A model generated the notes under the pieces. The model worked only from the letters and a program-made list of their open reading frames with translations, was not told the origin of the DNA and searched no databases. This document shows positions 54,801-59,579 of a stretch of 64,000 bases of DNA, one piece after another. The position numbers were made by a program, and so were the translations under genes. This DNA is from Liolophura sinensis (taxonomy: Eukaryota; Mollusca; Polyplacophora; Chitonida; Chitonidae). Every line of letters starts with the position of its first letter. Within the stretch, counting starts at the first letter, position 1. The stretch is taken from contig NC_088302.1 of assembly GCF_032854445.1 (NCBI RefSeq), positions 22,207,788 through 22,271,787 of the forward strand, in the 5' to 3' direction.

Positions 54801-57027
54801 AACAGGCCTATGCAATGTCCTGTAGTAAAGTGAAAGAGACTCTATCTATTTGTGATCCAGTTGCATGGGTATCACAAAGAAAGAGGAGACTGCTCATCAA
54901 TTTAGACTTAAAAAGTCAGAAAGAAATTATAGTGTTGTTGTTGTCATGTGTTAATTTATTCCATTCAAAATCAAACAATAACGTGCGAAAACACACCGGC
55001 AATTGGTGATTATACAATGGAGAAAATGTTTATGAGTGGGTATATCTAAGCAAATACATGACTTCTTGTTACTTTTTCGGCTCCCGGCGTTCTGTTTTAG
55101 CCATGGTGCTACATGTAGATGTGCAGCTACTGTTTTCAATGAACAAGAGGTCGGAGTTCCGCTGTTACATGTGATCATTTGTCAACTATCACCATGCCGT
55201 CGCTGGTCCAGTTTTACTCTCTATCCTATATTCTTTTGTATTGCTTTGGACTTGAGGGGTACTGGATTGATGCTACAAGGGATTAGGGATGGGCTGTATA
55301 TAACCTCAGCCAGTTCGTCTCTAACATCATAGAGGATAATGACAGGAAGCCGATCACCGTTTACCTATTTTATTTGACAGTTGTCTTACGCTATACTAGA
55401 GAATTTTCTACGTATATGTTGGCGGTCAGTTTTATGGGCGAGAAAGCCATAGTGCCCGGTGTAAACCACATTTTGATTACTATATATATGCCAGGGTCCT
55501 ATTTCCACCACAAAGGTACAATCATCCTGTTACAAGCTAGATGAGCACTCATTCAAATTCAAATTAGAATAATTCAACAAGTTAAGAAAATGAATTACGA
55601 TGTATAAGTAATAACTATTTACACTACATTTATCTTCAAGACATATGTTCACGGTTGACGGACACTCATTTTAAAGATGCTATGCTCGTTTTCTTGTTTC
55701 TTTTTTTTTTACGGCAGCCCAAACTGAAAGTGCCACATTTAAATTAATTTGCAAAAATTCAGACTCAATATGGCCTTTCTTAATACCCTATATATTGTAA
55801 AAAAAATCCTTCGGTGCCAAAAACAATTTTATTCCAGGAAAAAAGAAAGAATAGGGATGGTAGGACACAAGTACATAATGGAAGAATTTCAAACAACCCC
55901 CAACGTAATAGTTATAACTCATGAGAACTTACCCTCTTTTTGGATCGACCGCTATAGCCAAGGGAAAATCAACGTCTCTCTCCACTAGAACTTTGTAGTC
56001 AAACTGATCACTCCTGTCCAATGACTTCATGGCAATCCAACCGAAGAATCCGTCTACCCAGTACAGGTTTTCATTAGACCAATCGACCGTCATCTGCAGG
56101 GAATCGCCCACCCCAATGTGAATTGTTCTGTATGAATTATCACCGATATCCCACTGGTGATATCTTCTATCTTTAAAATCAGCAACGTAAACTACTCCAG
56201 CGTGGTAGTTCGAGCACACAGAGTAGATAGCGTTTTCTCCTTCCAGGTCTATTCTTTCAACTTGAGCACTGGCTCCAGAGATAGCAGCCGGATCTCCAGA
56301 AACTAAGGCCAAATCATGATCGTTTGGAGAGACCGGCTTCAAACTCCAAATAAGGTTTTTCTCAGTGGAAACTGAAGAGATATTGAACCGAGTTATTAGA
56401 ATTAAGGCGATTATTGTTTATTTATTTATTTAGCTGTTGCTTAATGCCACATTCAAGGTTTTTTCACTTTTACGATGAGGGTCAGTTTTATGGGTGGAGA
56501 AAGCTGGCTGTCTCACATATGAAGTACAGAACTATGCATAATGATGTCATATTACAGGAAGAAAAGTGGTCTTGAACGAACTTTACACTGCACATTCGTC
56601 TACACGGTTGTCACAAAGACTCCTCATGTCTGCTGTAAGAACGGAAGAATGTACAAATCCCCTGTCCAAGCCCGCGATCGAACCCACGCCTCGCATATCC
56701 ACGTGATTGAAAGACAAGTTAACGCGATGGATGCAGTCCGTACTTAATTAACATTTATCTATAGCATTGGTCTTTCTTATGTCACACTCAAGATGTCTGA
56801 CTTTTAAGATTGTTAGGTCTTGAGTCCGGTACTAGTTATGTTACAAAATGTTTTTAATCTATGATTATATTACAATTTGCCGATAAGACCGGTTGACAAT
56901 TTAACATTTGCCTTTTAAGTGTGTAGCGAACTGAAATCTTGTTATTAGCTTGAAATTCCTTGTACTTACTCGCAACACAGGTGGGAATTAACATCAAGAT
57001 AAAGCATTGTTTCACCGAGAGACGCAT
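21739..57027 (-). CDS. LDL receptor-related (YWTD/EGF) protein gene, 17 exons
   Basis: Spliced gene model. Exons (minus order): 56970-57027, 55933-56371, 36227-36479, 35705-35852, 33513-33626, 30318-30578, 29805-29958, 29495-29626, 27577-27691, 27023-27173, 26156-26275, 25495-25722, 24783-24969, 23651-23778, 22754-22910, 22264-22379, 21739-21878. All 16 junctions use GT-AG and agree in phase; the CDS is 2,901 nt. Layout: signal peptide, then propeller 1 (exons 2-4), EGF1 (5), propeller 2 (6-10), EGF2 (11), propeller 3 (12-16), EGF3 (17). YWTD-type motifs are LYWVD, IYWVD, IYWTD, LFWTD, MVYWSD and LMFWTD. In LRP4/5/6-type proteins such propellers bind secreted ligands at the cell surface; the ligand here is unknown. 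No LDLR-A, membrane or cytoplasmic part was found. Intron 2 is 19.5 kb and full of retroelements. The paralogue subgroup cannot be fixed by eye. Confidence 0.88.
21932..22090 (+). mobile_element. SINE-A fragment in intron 16
   Basis: ACCAATGCGGTCGCTGTAAG, TTCCAGTCCAGCACATG, GGAAGGTTTCCAGCAAC and GATGGTCGTGGGTTTTCCCC follow the SINE-A body. Head and tail are missing. It lies only 54 bp from exon 17. Confidence 0.75.
22264..22379 (-). CDS. YWTD/EGF gene exon 16: propeller 3, last blade
   Basis: 116 nt, phase 2 to phase 1, donor GTAGGT. It encodes GITVVNKADGSNKHFL and FLIVRPNKGTP, the blade that closes a propeller before an EGF module. Confidence 0.8.
22754..22910 (-). CDS. YWTD/EGF gene exon 15: propeller 3
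   Basis: 157 nt, phase 1 to phase 2, donor GTGAGG. It encodes DFLFWSDGGRGVIERCS and VIDGDKLYYTAWNR. A plus-strand copy of exactly the same length lies at 4064-4220. Confidence 0.9.
22997..23232 (+). mobile_element. Old tRNA-headed SINE in intron 14
   Basis: A box A-like head (GGGTAGTCTAGTGGTTGAAG) opens it and a SINE-A-like tail (CATCGTATAGGTGAAATATG) closes it, with little similarity between. It is either a very diverged SINE-A or a related family. Confidence 0.5.
23651..23778 (-). CDS. YWTD/EGF gene exon 14: propeller 3
   Basis: 128 nt, phase 2 to phase 1, donor GTACGG. It encodes LMFWTDIGFGAHVGRANMDG and NGIAIDFE. The RANMDG motif is a hallmark of LRP propellers. A plus-strand relic of this exon is at 1783-1911. 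Confidence 0.9.
24001..24111 (+). mobile_element. SINE-A tail fragment
   Basis: CATAATGCCGACTGCCGTCG, TAAGTGAAATAGTCTTGAGT and a long (AAAT)n end. Only the 3' third of the SINE is present. Confidence 0.8.
24783..24969 (-). CDS. YWTD/EGF gene exon 13: propeller 3
   Basis: 187 nt, entered in phase 1 and left in phase 2 at donor GTAGGT. It encodes RLAVDDATGNIYFSANR and ends LYSSKG, a family-typical blade. The join to exon 14 (GG plus G) restores glycine followed by LMFWTD. Confidence 0.85.
25495..25722 (-). CDS. YWTD/EGF gene exon 12: propeller 3, first blades
   Basis: 228 nt, phase 1-1, acceptor TTGTTTTCAG, donor GTGTGT. It encodes HFLMADLIAGRFYQVD and then SMVYWSDFVQREIRSSD, the first two blades of the third propeller. 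Confidence 0.87.
26156..26275 (-). CDS. YWTD/EGF gene exon 11: EGF-like module 2
   Basis: 120 nt, phase 1-1. It encodes GVCFENGGCDHYC, ECRCELGF and QTCST, giving six cysteines in EGF spacing. The acceptor CTCCACGCAG is strong; the donor is GTATAA. Confidence 0.9.
27023..27173 (-). CDS. YWTD/EGF gene exon 10: propeller 2, last blade
   Basis: 151 nt, entered in phase 0 after TTTGCTGCAG and left in phase 1 at donor GTACGC. It encodes ELVFWTSYGPSAYIDSG and a short tail rich in R and Q before the EGF module. Less conserved than its neighbours, but the phase match to exon 11 holds. Confidence 0.75.
27577..27691 (-). CDS. YWTD/EGF gene exon 9: propeller 2
   Basis: 115 nt, entered in phase 2 and left in phase 0. 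The acceptor is AAG after a T-rich tract and the donor GTAATA. It encodes LFWTDRNKVNSVYTN and LVVHK, one YWTD blade. Confidence 0.83.
27692..28451. other. Intron 8, upstream part of exon 9: spacer
   Basis: Mostly AT-rich. A short GC-rich patch at 28,075-28,140 contains CCCCAAGTGGTGCCCCGCGG; no gene assigned. Confidence 0.4.
28452..28535 (+). mobile_element. SINE-A tail fragment
   Basis: CCCACCATAATGCCGACCGT, CGTATAAGTGAAATATTCTT, GAGTACGGCGTAAAAC and (AAAT)n. Low divergence despite being only the 3' end. Confidence 0.85.
28536..29494. other. Intron 8 remainder
   Basis: Holds a SINE-B tail scrap (about 28,757-28,822, minus) and a SINE-A scrap (CAGACCTTCCCACGTACGAC at 29,357). Nothing else recognised. 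Confidence 0.45.
28757..28822 (-). mobile_element. SINE-B tail scrap
   Basis: Plus strand reads GCTTAGGGTTTTACCGCGTA then ACAATTTTCCAGTAATATGACG, a diverged SINE-B 3' end. Confidence 0.5.
29495..29626 (-). CDS. YWTD/EGF gene exon 8: propeller 2
   Basis: 132 nt, phase 2 to phase 2, donor GTAAGT. It encodes QIFWINRTTGDIKSA and ends GIHCDPVKQ. A weaker GTATTC site 18 bases earlier was not used because only the distal donor keeps frame with exon 9. A SINE-B tail fragment lies about 30 bp upstream of the acceptor. Confidence 0.82.
29656..29695 (-). mobile_element. SINE-B tail scrap near exon 8 acceptor
   Basis: CTTAATTTTTCAGCCATATG then ATGGCGAAAGATTG matches the SINE-B tail. It ends about 30 bp upstream of the exon 8 acceptor and keeps its frame open into the exon. 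Confidence 0.5.
29805..29958 (-). CDS. YWTD/EGF gene exon 7: propeller 2
   Basis: 154 nt, entered in phase 1 and left in phase 2 at donor GTCAGT. It encodes GLSYDWLTDTIYWTDSG, the most canonical YWTD blade in the gene, and ends PLTLDPFTR. Confidence 0.9.
30318..30578 (-). CDS. YWTD/EGF gene exon 6: propeller 2, first blades
   Basis: 261 nt, phase 1 to phase 1, with CAG acceptor and donor GTAAAC. It encodes LIAFANKTHVCLANM followed by an ITAVSAD turn and RIFYADK, a first and second blade of a YWTD propeller. It contains N-linked glycosylation-type NKT and NMT sites. Confidence 0.85.
30850..33430. repeat. 42-bp minisatellite in intron 5 with 120-bp higher-order block
   Basis: Unit core GGTTTACCTATTACACATTC with TGCCACTCACCCTCTCACCC; consecutive starts at 31,389, 31,431 and 31,473 are 42 bp apart. 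Between about 31,930 and 32,350 a compound unit recurs at exactly 120 bp (TGTCATG at 31,941, 32,061, 32,181, 32,301). Both periods are multiples of three, so all plus frames stay open (up to 216 codons) with a 14-residue rhythm. It lies between exons 5 and 6 and these frames are not taken as genes. A SINE-A interrupts it at 32,597. Confidence 0.95.
32597..32816 (+). mobile_element. SINE-A inside the 42-bp minisatellite
   Basis: CCAGGAGCCTCTCACCAATG through GTGAGTTCAAGTCCAGCTC to GTATAAGTGAAATATTCTTG and an A-rich end. The tRNA-like first 40 bp are missing. The array continues on both sides, so the SINE is younger than the array. Confidence 0.9.
33513..33626 (-). CDS. YWTD/EGF gene exon 5: EGF-like module 1
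   Basis: 114 nt, symmetrical phase 1-1 exon with donor GTGAGT. It encodes six cysteines in EGF spacing (NLCRELDCEHFC, then CLCQDGF and RSC). The single-exon, phase 1-1 form is usual for EGF modules. The 42-bp minisatellite starts about 80 bp downstream in the next intron. Confidence 0.9.
33627..35704. other. Intron 4: spacer
   Basis: A SINE-B tail scrap (34,455-34,495, CATATCACTGAAAATTGTTA then AGCACGACGTAG) is the only element seen. Otherwise AT-rich with no gene. Confidence 0.5.
35705..35852 (-). CDS. YWTD/EGF gene exon 4: propeller 1, last blade
   Basis: 148 nt, entered in phase 0 and left in phase 1 at donor GTTAGT. It encodes FLFVTDQTYDEVL and ends NQPALK, the usual run-in to the EGF module of LRP proteins. 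It joins in frame to the first cysteine loop of exon 5. Confidence 0.85.
36227..36479 (-). CDS. YWTD/EGF gene exon 3: propeller 1, middle blades
   Basis: 253 nt. The acceptor follows a T-rich tract; the donor is GTTGGA, weaker than the others. It encodes FLFWTEVGG, then YEPRALTID and IYWVDR, a blade boundary typical of the family, and leaves in phase 0. A decayed plus-strand duplicate lies at 10,378-10,573, where the equivalent donor reads GTAGGG. Confidence 0.9.
36590..36869 (+). mobile_element. SINE-A, full length with target duplication
   Basis: Starts GGGGCCTCCGTGGCTCAGTC, has box B-like GTGAGTTCAAGTCCAGC and tail GTATAAGTGAAATATTCTTG, then about 28 A. CTTAGCTGAGTCG is duplicated on both sides (36,577-36,589; 36,870-36,882). 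The paralogous intron at about 10.3 kb lacks it. Best reference copy in the window. Confidence 0.95.
36930..37890. repeat. 33-bp minisatellite in intron 2 of the YWTD gene
   Basis: About 29 units containing ACATACCCATAAGTAAAAGG; spacing is 33 bp (for example 37,211 to 37,244). Because 33 is divisible by three, several frames stay open for up to 133 codons on either strand. These frames have no start context or domain and are read as array artefacts. Confidence 0.95.
38128..38265 (-). mobile_element. SINE-A fragment in intron 2
   Basis: ATATTTCACTTATATGATGG, CGGCCAGTATTATGGTG and AGAGCCCGAGGCAAGCCC follow the SINE-A 3' half on the minus strand, diverged. Confidence 0.7.
38266..38699. other. 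No gene seen
   Basis: Intronic spacer leading into repeat R copy 3. A plus frame at 38,527-38,769 has no domain. Confidence 0.4.
38700..39310 (+). repeat. Dispersed repeat R, copy 3 (no SINE)
   Basis: It aligns with about 190-1,225 of copy 1 in the same orientation but skips the SINE-B block. It is more diverged than copies 1 and 2 are from each other, as judged by eye. Confidence 0.75.
39608..39867 (-). mobile_element. SINE-A, full length with target duplication
   Basis: Minus-strand copy from CCTCCGTGGCTTAGG at 39,867 to the TAAATAAAAT end. GGTGGCAAAAA is duplicated at 39,597-39,607 and 39,868-39,878. Confidence 0.92.
39879..40899. other. Intron 2 spacer
   Basis: No gene. At 40,324 TTAAAGGCGAAGAAAAC resembles one end of the TTAA element at 12,908, but no matching opposite end was found nearby. 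Confidence 0.4.
41200..41400. repeat. 15-bp GC-rich tandem repeat
   Basis: Units like GGGTCGCCGCCGACGGAA recur about 12 times and restart at 41,580-41,640. On the plus strand they keep open an arginine-rich frame (GRRRRKG repeats), on the minus strand a GGDPSVGGDPSV frame. The frames follow from the 15-bp period and are not called genes. Confidence 0.85.
41428..41575. repeat. Long inverted repeat (fold-back hairpin)
   Basis: GACAGAGGCATTACTTATGG at the left returns inverted at the right end (41,556-41,575). The inner arms, GGTGACGTTTCGATGTAGG and on through GATAAC, pair almost perfectly around a short CATATGG loop near 41,515. The left arm has about 27 extra bases between the outer and inner parts. 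It lies within the GC-rich 15-bp array. Confidence 0.9.
42100..43740. repeat. Diverged segmental tandem duplication in intron 2
   Basis: 42,105-42,377 matches 42,640-42,916 (shared GGTCCATACAAGAATGGAAC and TTTCCATTTATTACAGACC). 42,469-42,613 matches 43,182-43,315 (shared CCCCGACGAGAATACAAA and GGCACCTTCAGGTTTGAG). A third piece, GAGCTTTCTCAAGTCATCG, is at 43,714. G-runs occur at 42,423-42,437. No coding function seen. Confidence 0.75.
43726..44067 (+). repeat. 160-bp perfect direct repeat with templated spacer
   Basis: 43,726-43,885 and 43,908-44,067 are identical by eye. The 22-bp spacer plus four bases (43,886-43,911) is the exact reverse complement of 44,136-44,161 (contains GTGTGTAACGCGTGTTTGTC). 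Confidence 0.92.
44162..44498. other. No gene seen
   Basis: Spacer between the 160-bp duplication and the left LTR of the older Gypsy element. Confidence 0.4.
44499..44733 (+). mobile_element. Gypsy-1 left LTR
   Basis: About 235 bp; starts TGTGAACTGGGTGTATACA and ends GTTATTATGA just before a TGG that could open a primer site. It has about 75 bp near 44,530-44,605 not present in the right LTR. LTR divergence marks an old insertion. Confidence 0.7.
45103..45618 (+). pseudogene. Gypsy-1 gag start fused to RT relic
   Basis: The first 70 codons resemble a gag N terminus (LIDELEALRKEFAEVRMQ; MAPITVVVPRERRLQGY). It then runs straight into RT (FARMPLELYNAPATYQ, ILVYLGD, FTYLVHEIS). The usual catalytic YLDD/YVDD reads YLGD and the region between gag and RT is deleted, so it is inactive. 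Confidence 0.8.
45619..45888 (+). pseudogene. Gypsy-1 RNase H relic
   Basis: Shows GKKLELLALTWAVTDKIRD, KFVVFTDTNPLIH and, after a frameshift, KLSAVEQRWVS. The sequence stops at 45,888 where the nested element's LTR remnant begins. Confidence 0.8.
45889..45950 (+). mobile_element. Gypsy-2 5' LTR remnant
   Basis: The last 62 bp (GTTTACATTGTAATATTGAG to ACCGTAACA) are identical by eye to 50,996-51,057. The other 954 bp of the 5' LTR are missing. Confidence 0.9.
45956..45973 (+). promoter_or_regulatory. Gypsy-2 primer-binding site (tRNA-Pro type)
   Basis: TGGGGGCTTGTCCGGGAA lies 6 bp after the LTR end. From memory it differs by one to two bases from the proline-tRNA primer site of murine leukaemia-type elements. 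Confidence 0.75.
46079..46279 (+). pseudogene. Gypsy-2 gag N terminus
   Basis: ATG-started, 66 codons (SLKKDDLVKLGTFLGLSV; TLLKHLVEIGELDSS), like the helical N terminus of these gags. A TGA at 46,277 separates it from the main frame, in the same phase, at a small duplication of TTCTGCATTA. Confidence 0.7.
46298..49000 (+). pseudogene. Gypsy-2 gag-protease-integrase frame
   Basis: One long frame (ATG at 46,358, 880 codons). Residues 1-65 are charged, E/R-rich coiled coil; about 75-240 a capsid/SCAN-like helical part; 313-326 a CCHC knuckle (CNFCKRVGHVMSEC); about 405 a protease DTGAS; 650-690 the H2C2 integrase finger; then the D, D, E core (LIDCVGP, SDQGSNF, GALERFH). There is no RT between protease and integrase. 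It ends at a TAA caused by a deletion and frame change near 48,990. Members of this group normally have gag, protease and integrase before RT. Confidence 0.88.
49001..49493 (+). pseudogene. Gypsy-2 integrase C terminus joined to RT end
   Basis: In the next frame: LNRVCELARENLTASQKS, a GPF/Y-type module (ARYFGPYVVDKRLSD) and MLKPYVDRDS, then directly the RT C-terminal linker (SCKRELKRFLGMAGFYRKF). About 250 residues of RT expected between them are missing. A second frameshift follows at about 49,483. Confidence 0.85.
49484..49951 (+). pseudogene. Gypsy-2 RNase H
   Basis: Encodes FDRLKAMLSSGPILVAPDF, then RNase H acidic sites in LAVDASDIS, STIEKECLS and VYTDHNPLTF, and ends NVIADCLSRV. All the expected acidic residues of the first part are visible. 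It lies last in the element, just before the polypurine tract. Confidence 0.88.
50031..50041 (+). promoter_or_regulatory. Gypsy-2 polypurine tract
   Basis: AAGGGTGGGGG abuts the 3' LTR, where plus-strand priming is expected. Confidence 0.75.
50042..51057 (+). mobile_element. Gypsy-2 3' LTR, complete
   Basis: 1,016 bp with perfect 5-bp ends TGTTA...TAACA. A TATA element (GCGTATATAAGCC, about 50,230-50,242) is its likely promoter. Frames inside it have no domains. Confidence 0.9.
51058..51830 (+). pseudogene. Gypsy-1 integrase relic
   Basis: Resumes Gypsy-1 after the nested element: LPEGGITNQLVLPKCLEKV, the finger region (LHDRNGHQGSDRT; RFYWPHLHRDEF) and in other frames the core ([36 protein letters not shown]). 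Several frameshifts. Confidence 0.85.
52204..52375 (+). mobile_element. Gypsy-1 right LTR
   Basis: Starts TGTGAACTGTGTGTATACA, carries TTCCACGGTGTTTTTGTTAT and ends GTTATTACA. Shorter than the left LTR by the 75-bp block. Confidence 0.7.
52376..53480. other. Intron 2 spacer
   Basis: No gene recognised. Short plus frames at 52,436-52,878 have no domain. Confidence 0.4.
53481..53685 (+). pseudogene. Possible Gypsy RNase H scrap
   Basis: Two frames read SDNPLIIR and then ALRFFASIEEAQLFLGRCEY with DVTFKARSD, resembling the end of a Gypsy RNase H. Short and broken; could belong to a third element. Confidence 0.3.
53818..54132 (-). mobile_element. SINE-B, near full length
   Basis: Minus-strand copy: tail (TTTAACGTCGTACTTAACAG on plus), GCAGGACGGATTTCCACCGC, CCCCTTCATGCTGAACGCC and a head at GGACGCTCTACCCCCTGTGC. 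Confidence 0.88.
54133..55365. other. Intron 2 spacer near exon 2
   Basis: AT-rich, no element or gene recognised. Confidence 0.4.
55366..55470 (-). mobile_element. SINE-A 3' fragment, diverged
   Basis: TGTCTTACGCTATACTAGAG, ATGTTGGCGGTCAGTTTTAT and GTGCCCGGTGTAAACCAC follow SINE-A order with many changes. Confidence 0.55.
55933..56371 (-). CDS. YWTD/EGF gene exon 2: propeller 1, first blades
   Basis: 439 nt, entered at phase 1 and left at phase 2. The acceptor is a pyrimidine tract plus CAG and the donor is GTAAGT. It encodes about 146 residues holding YVADF, LYWVDG and an AIAVDP turn, as in successive YWTD blades. The terminal codon fragment (GG) joins exactly to exon 3, 19.5 kb away. Confidence 0.88.
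56413..56735 (-). mobile_element. Diverged SINE in intron 1
   Basis: (TTTA)n then GCTTAATGCCACATTCAAGG, ACGATGAGGGTCAGTTTTAT at the 3' side; a box B-like GATCGAACCC and head-like end on the 5' side near 56,680-56,730. Lies between exons 1 and 2. Confidence 0.55.
56970..57027 (-). CDS. YWTD/EGF gene exon 1: start codon and signal peptide
   Basis: The ATG at 57027 opens MRLSVKQCFILMLIPTCVA, a basic start, hydrophobic core and V-A cleavage site typical of secretory signals. The donor is GTAAGT and the exon ends in phase 1 (58 nt). The next exon supplies two bases that complete the codon, which supports the pairing. No other ATG in frame lies nearby upstream. Confidence 0.8.
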
Positions 57028-57088
57028 CTTGCTTCTTTCATCGGCTCAGACATCCGCCCTTGTGCAATAGTTAGACGAGCTACGTCAT

Positions 57089-57096
57089 TATATAAT
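57089..57096 (-). promoter_or_regulatory. TATA box of the YWTD/EGF gene
   Basis: On the minus strand the sequence reads CATTATATAATGACGTAGC about 62 bp upstream of the ATG. This is a TATA motif with a CRE-like TGACGTA directly after it. It implies a 5' UTR of only about 35 nt if the start lies 30 bp downstream. Position and match only; no expression evidence. Confidence 0.45.
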
Positions 57097-57099
57097 GGG

Positions 57100-57690
57100 C
57101 TTCAGCCAGCCTTTATTGACGGCTTCTGAAGTTTATGGCGTGAGTGACAATAGTTGTGGATGTCTGTAAAGATTTGTATTAAGACCACATGAAAGGCCTT
57201 CATAAATCCGATCAGGAAGTTATACAAACTTTAATATTCAGTTTATTCTTCGGCACGATTATTCTTTTCAGGAGAGTTTCAAAGTATAAAATCTTAACTC
57301 AGGTAAATTTACAAAAGGTCGTATTTCACCGCTTGCTACTGCTCGCTGCTGGTCTTGTTTTCTAAATAAAAACGTCCTGAAGAAACCGGGAATCCGCTTG
57401 GACTGTTTCTATTCTCCAGCTTTGGGTTTTTTTGTTTTTTTTGTTTTTTTTTTTCCTTTTTTTTTTTTCTTCACACGCACAACTGGTCAATTAACGGGTA
57501 ATTACCTGTAACTTGTACACACATTGCAATACTTTGTAAAACCATTAGGCAACACAGCGATCTCACCTCAGTGCTGGTACTGCTGGTGGTTAAGATGTCT
57601 CATAACAACTAATGGAACGTGTCTTTATCTTTAACCAGGGACCAGTTTCACAAAACGGCGTACGACATTTTTTTATCGTTCATTTGTGGT
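57100..57690. other. Region upstream of the YWTD gene
   Basis: No gene. A T-rich run at 57,425-57,470 is the main feature. Confidence 0.4.
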
Positions 57691-58470
57691 ACGATATAAC
57701 CACTGGTGTCTTTCTCCTCTAGATCAGGTATCACATAACACCCAGTCGTGTTTTTCTCGTCTAGGTGTCTTCCTTGTCTAGTCTCGATATAACATAACAA
57801 CAAATTTCTCGTCTTGAACAGATATTACTTAACAACCAATGGTCTCTTTCTCCTTCAGACCAGATATCACGTAATAACCAGTGATGTCCTTCTCGTTCAA
57901 ACAAGAAGTCACGCAACAACCAATACTGTCTCTCTCGTCTAGACCAGATATCACGTATCAACCACTGGTGTCTTTCTCCGTCAGATCACACGCTCAGTAA
58001 AAACTAGTGATGTCTATCTCTTTCAGGCCAGATGTCATGTAATACCCAATTTTATTAACACCCAATGGTGTCTCTACAGACAAATGCCGGATCTGAGATA
58101 AATCTAATTGTGTATTTCTAGAGCGGAACGAGATCACACGTAACAATCGATGGTTTTTCTGTACACCAATAGCGGATTCCAAATAACAACCAATAGTATC
58201 TCTATGTACATGTGTACAGGTTCTAAACGTCAAGTAGGACATGCCCTATTCCACTCTAAGAGCAAGAAGGAGCGTTCCAAGTCCATGATAGTAAGACATA
58301 TTTCTGAAACAATTTATACCACCAATTCCCAAAGGAACATGTAATAAATAATATAAAACAGCAGATATAAAACTGGATCAGTGCCAGATGTTTTCTAACA
58401 GCCAATGGTGTTTCACTGGCGAGAACAAATTTCGCGAAATATTTTACATTGTCAAGTGTCACGCAACATC
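57691..58470. repeat. Imperfect 50-bp repeats upstream of the YWTD gene
   Basis: Motifs such as AGACCAGATATCACGTAATA, ACCACTGGTGTCTTTCTCC and CAACCAATGGT recur at roughly 50-55 bp from 57,691 to 58,215 and again near 58,380-58,465. Strong divergence between units. Confidence 0.7.
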
Positions 58471-58504
58471 CAGACTTAAAGTAAACATACGGGGATTACC
58501 CATT

Positions 58505-58592
58505 ATGACGAACTCACAGCGATCGCACTGATAAGAGGATCCGGGGGAGATTGAGCTGCACTAGGACTCTAACCACTAGACACCCATTATTT
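58505..58592 (-). mobile_element. SINE head fragment
   Basis: GAACTCACAGCGATCGCACT and AAGAGGATCC, then CTCTAACCACTAGACACCCA: a SINE-A-like body joined to a GTCTAGTGGTTAGAG tRNA-like head on the minus strand. Confidence 0.55.
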
Positions 58593-58759
58593 GGTCTGCG
58601 AAATTCGTGCAACCATCTTCCTGGTACATGTCGTTGACTATCGTAAGACGTAATACGTCATGTCGGTAATTTCACTTGGCGAGTCCATAGTTCTCTTGAG
58701 GGTCACACATAGAAAAATAATGTCTCTTCACGTGATCTATTTCAACAAAGGCACGGTTG

Positions 58760-58886
58760 GCCCTATGTTAGCATAGTCTGACTAGCCCTGCCACAGGAAG
58801 ACACTGTATATATGTACTTACACCTAATGACTCATCGTCATATGAGTGAACAATTGTTAAGTACGACGTTAAACCCCACAGCATAT
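58760..58886 (+). mobile_element. SINE-B 3' part
   Basis: GCCACAGGAAGACACTG, then TCGTCATATGAGTGAACAAT and AGTACGACGTTAAACCCC. The head is missing. Confidence 0.8.
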
Positions 58887-58934
58887 AGATATCAGACGTA
58901 CATGGTCAACTTGGGATAATCTACAAAAAATTAG

Positions 58935-59120
58935 AACTGCCTGCAGATTCACGCCTTCTAAGCGGTTAAGAGTGTGTACGAATGATTTTCAGCTTCGGTT
59001 TCATTACAAAGCAGTAATGACAATATATGACGATGGCTGACTCAGCCATTCTACAATACAGCGTGCATGTCTACTAAGCTACACAGTTCGCTTTGGGAAA
59101 TAATGGACACGTATCTAGAG
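58935..59120. repeat. Dispersed repeat P, copy 1
   Basis: GAACTGCCTGCAGATTC and ACGAATGATTTTCAGCTTC match 60,586-60,770, with a shorter match at 59,964-60,017. Element type unknown. Confidence 0.65.
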
Positions 59121-59579
59121 AGTTAAAGAGTATAAAACTGTCAGTCTAAGTCAAATGAATTGCCTTCAATTTCTATTTCTGATGATGGTGATGTCTTTTA
59201 AACACTTCTAGAGAGCAATTGCAGCTTGAATATGTTCAATATAAGCTTTCGTGCTGTTTGATTTACAGTAACTTACTTATTTACTTAACTTAAAAACCCT
59301 TTTTCTTCACTATATTTAAAAGGGTTTCTGACAAAGGCAAAAATCACCGACCCGAGATAACCACCCGAATAGTACAAGAATATGTCTAGTTTTTCTTCAG
59401 GAACAATTTAAAAATAGTTATCATGTGTAAAATCATTTGTGAAGAACCATCTCTGGATCATTCTAATGCGTTTTAATGGCTTTTTAAGCGCTCAAAATTA
59501 TAGACCTTTGGAAAATATGGTCCTAAATATCCACCTTAAAAAGCTTTATTTCTAGGATACGTCTCTCTTTCCAATGAAT

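Noticed and set aside
57761-57961. Minus frame with RRERQYWLLRDFLFEREGHHW-type repeats
   Set aside because: It follows the imperfect 50-bp repeats; no start context and the pattern breaks with the units.
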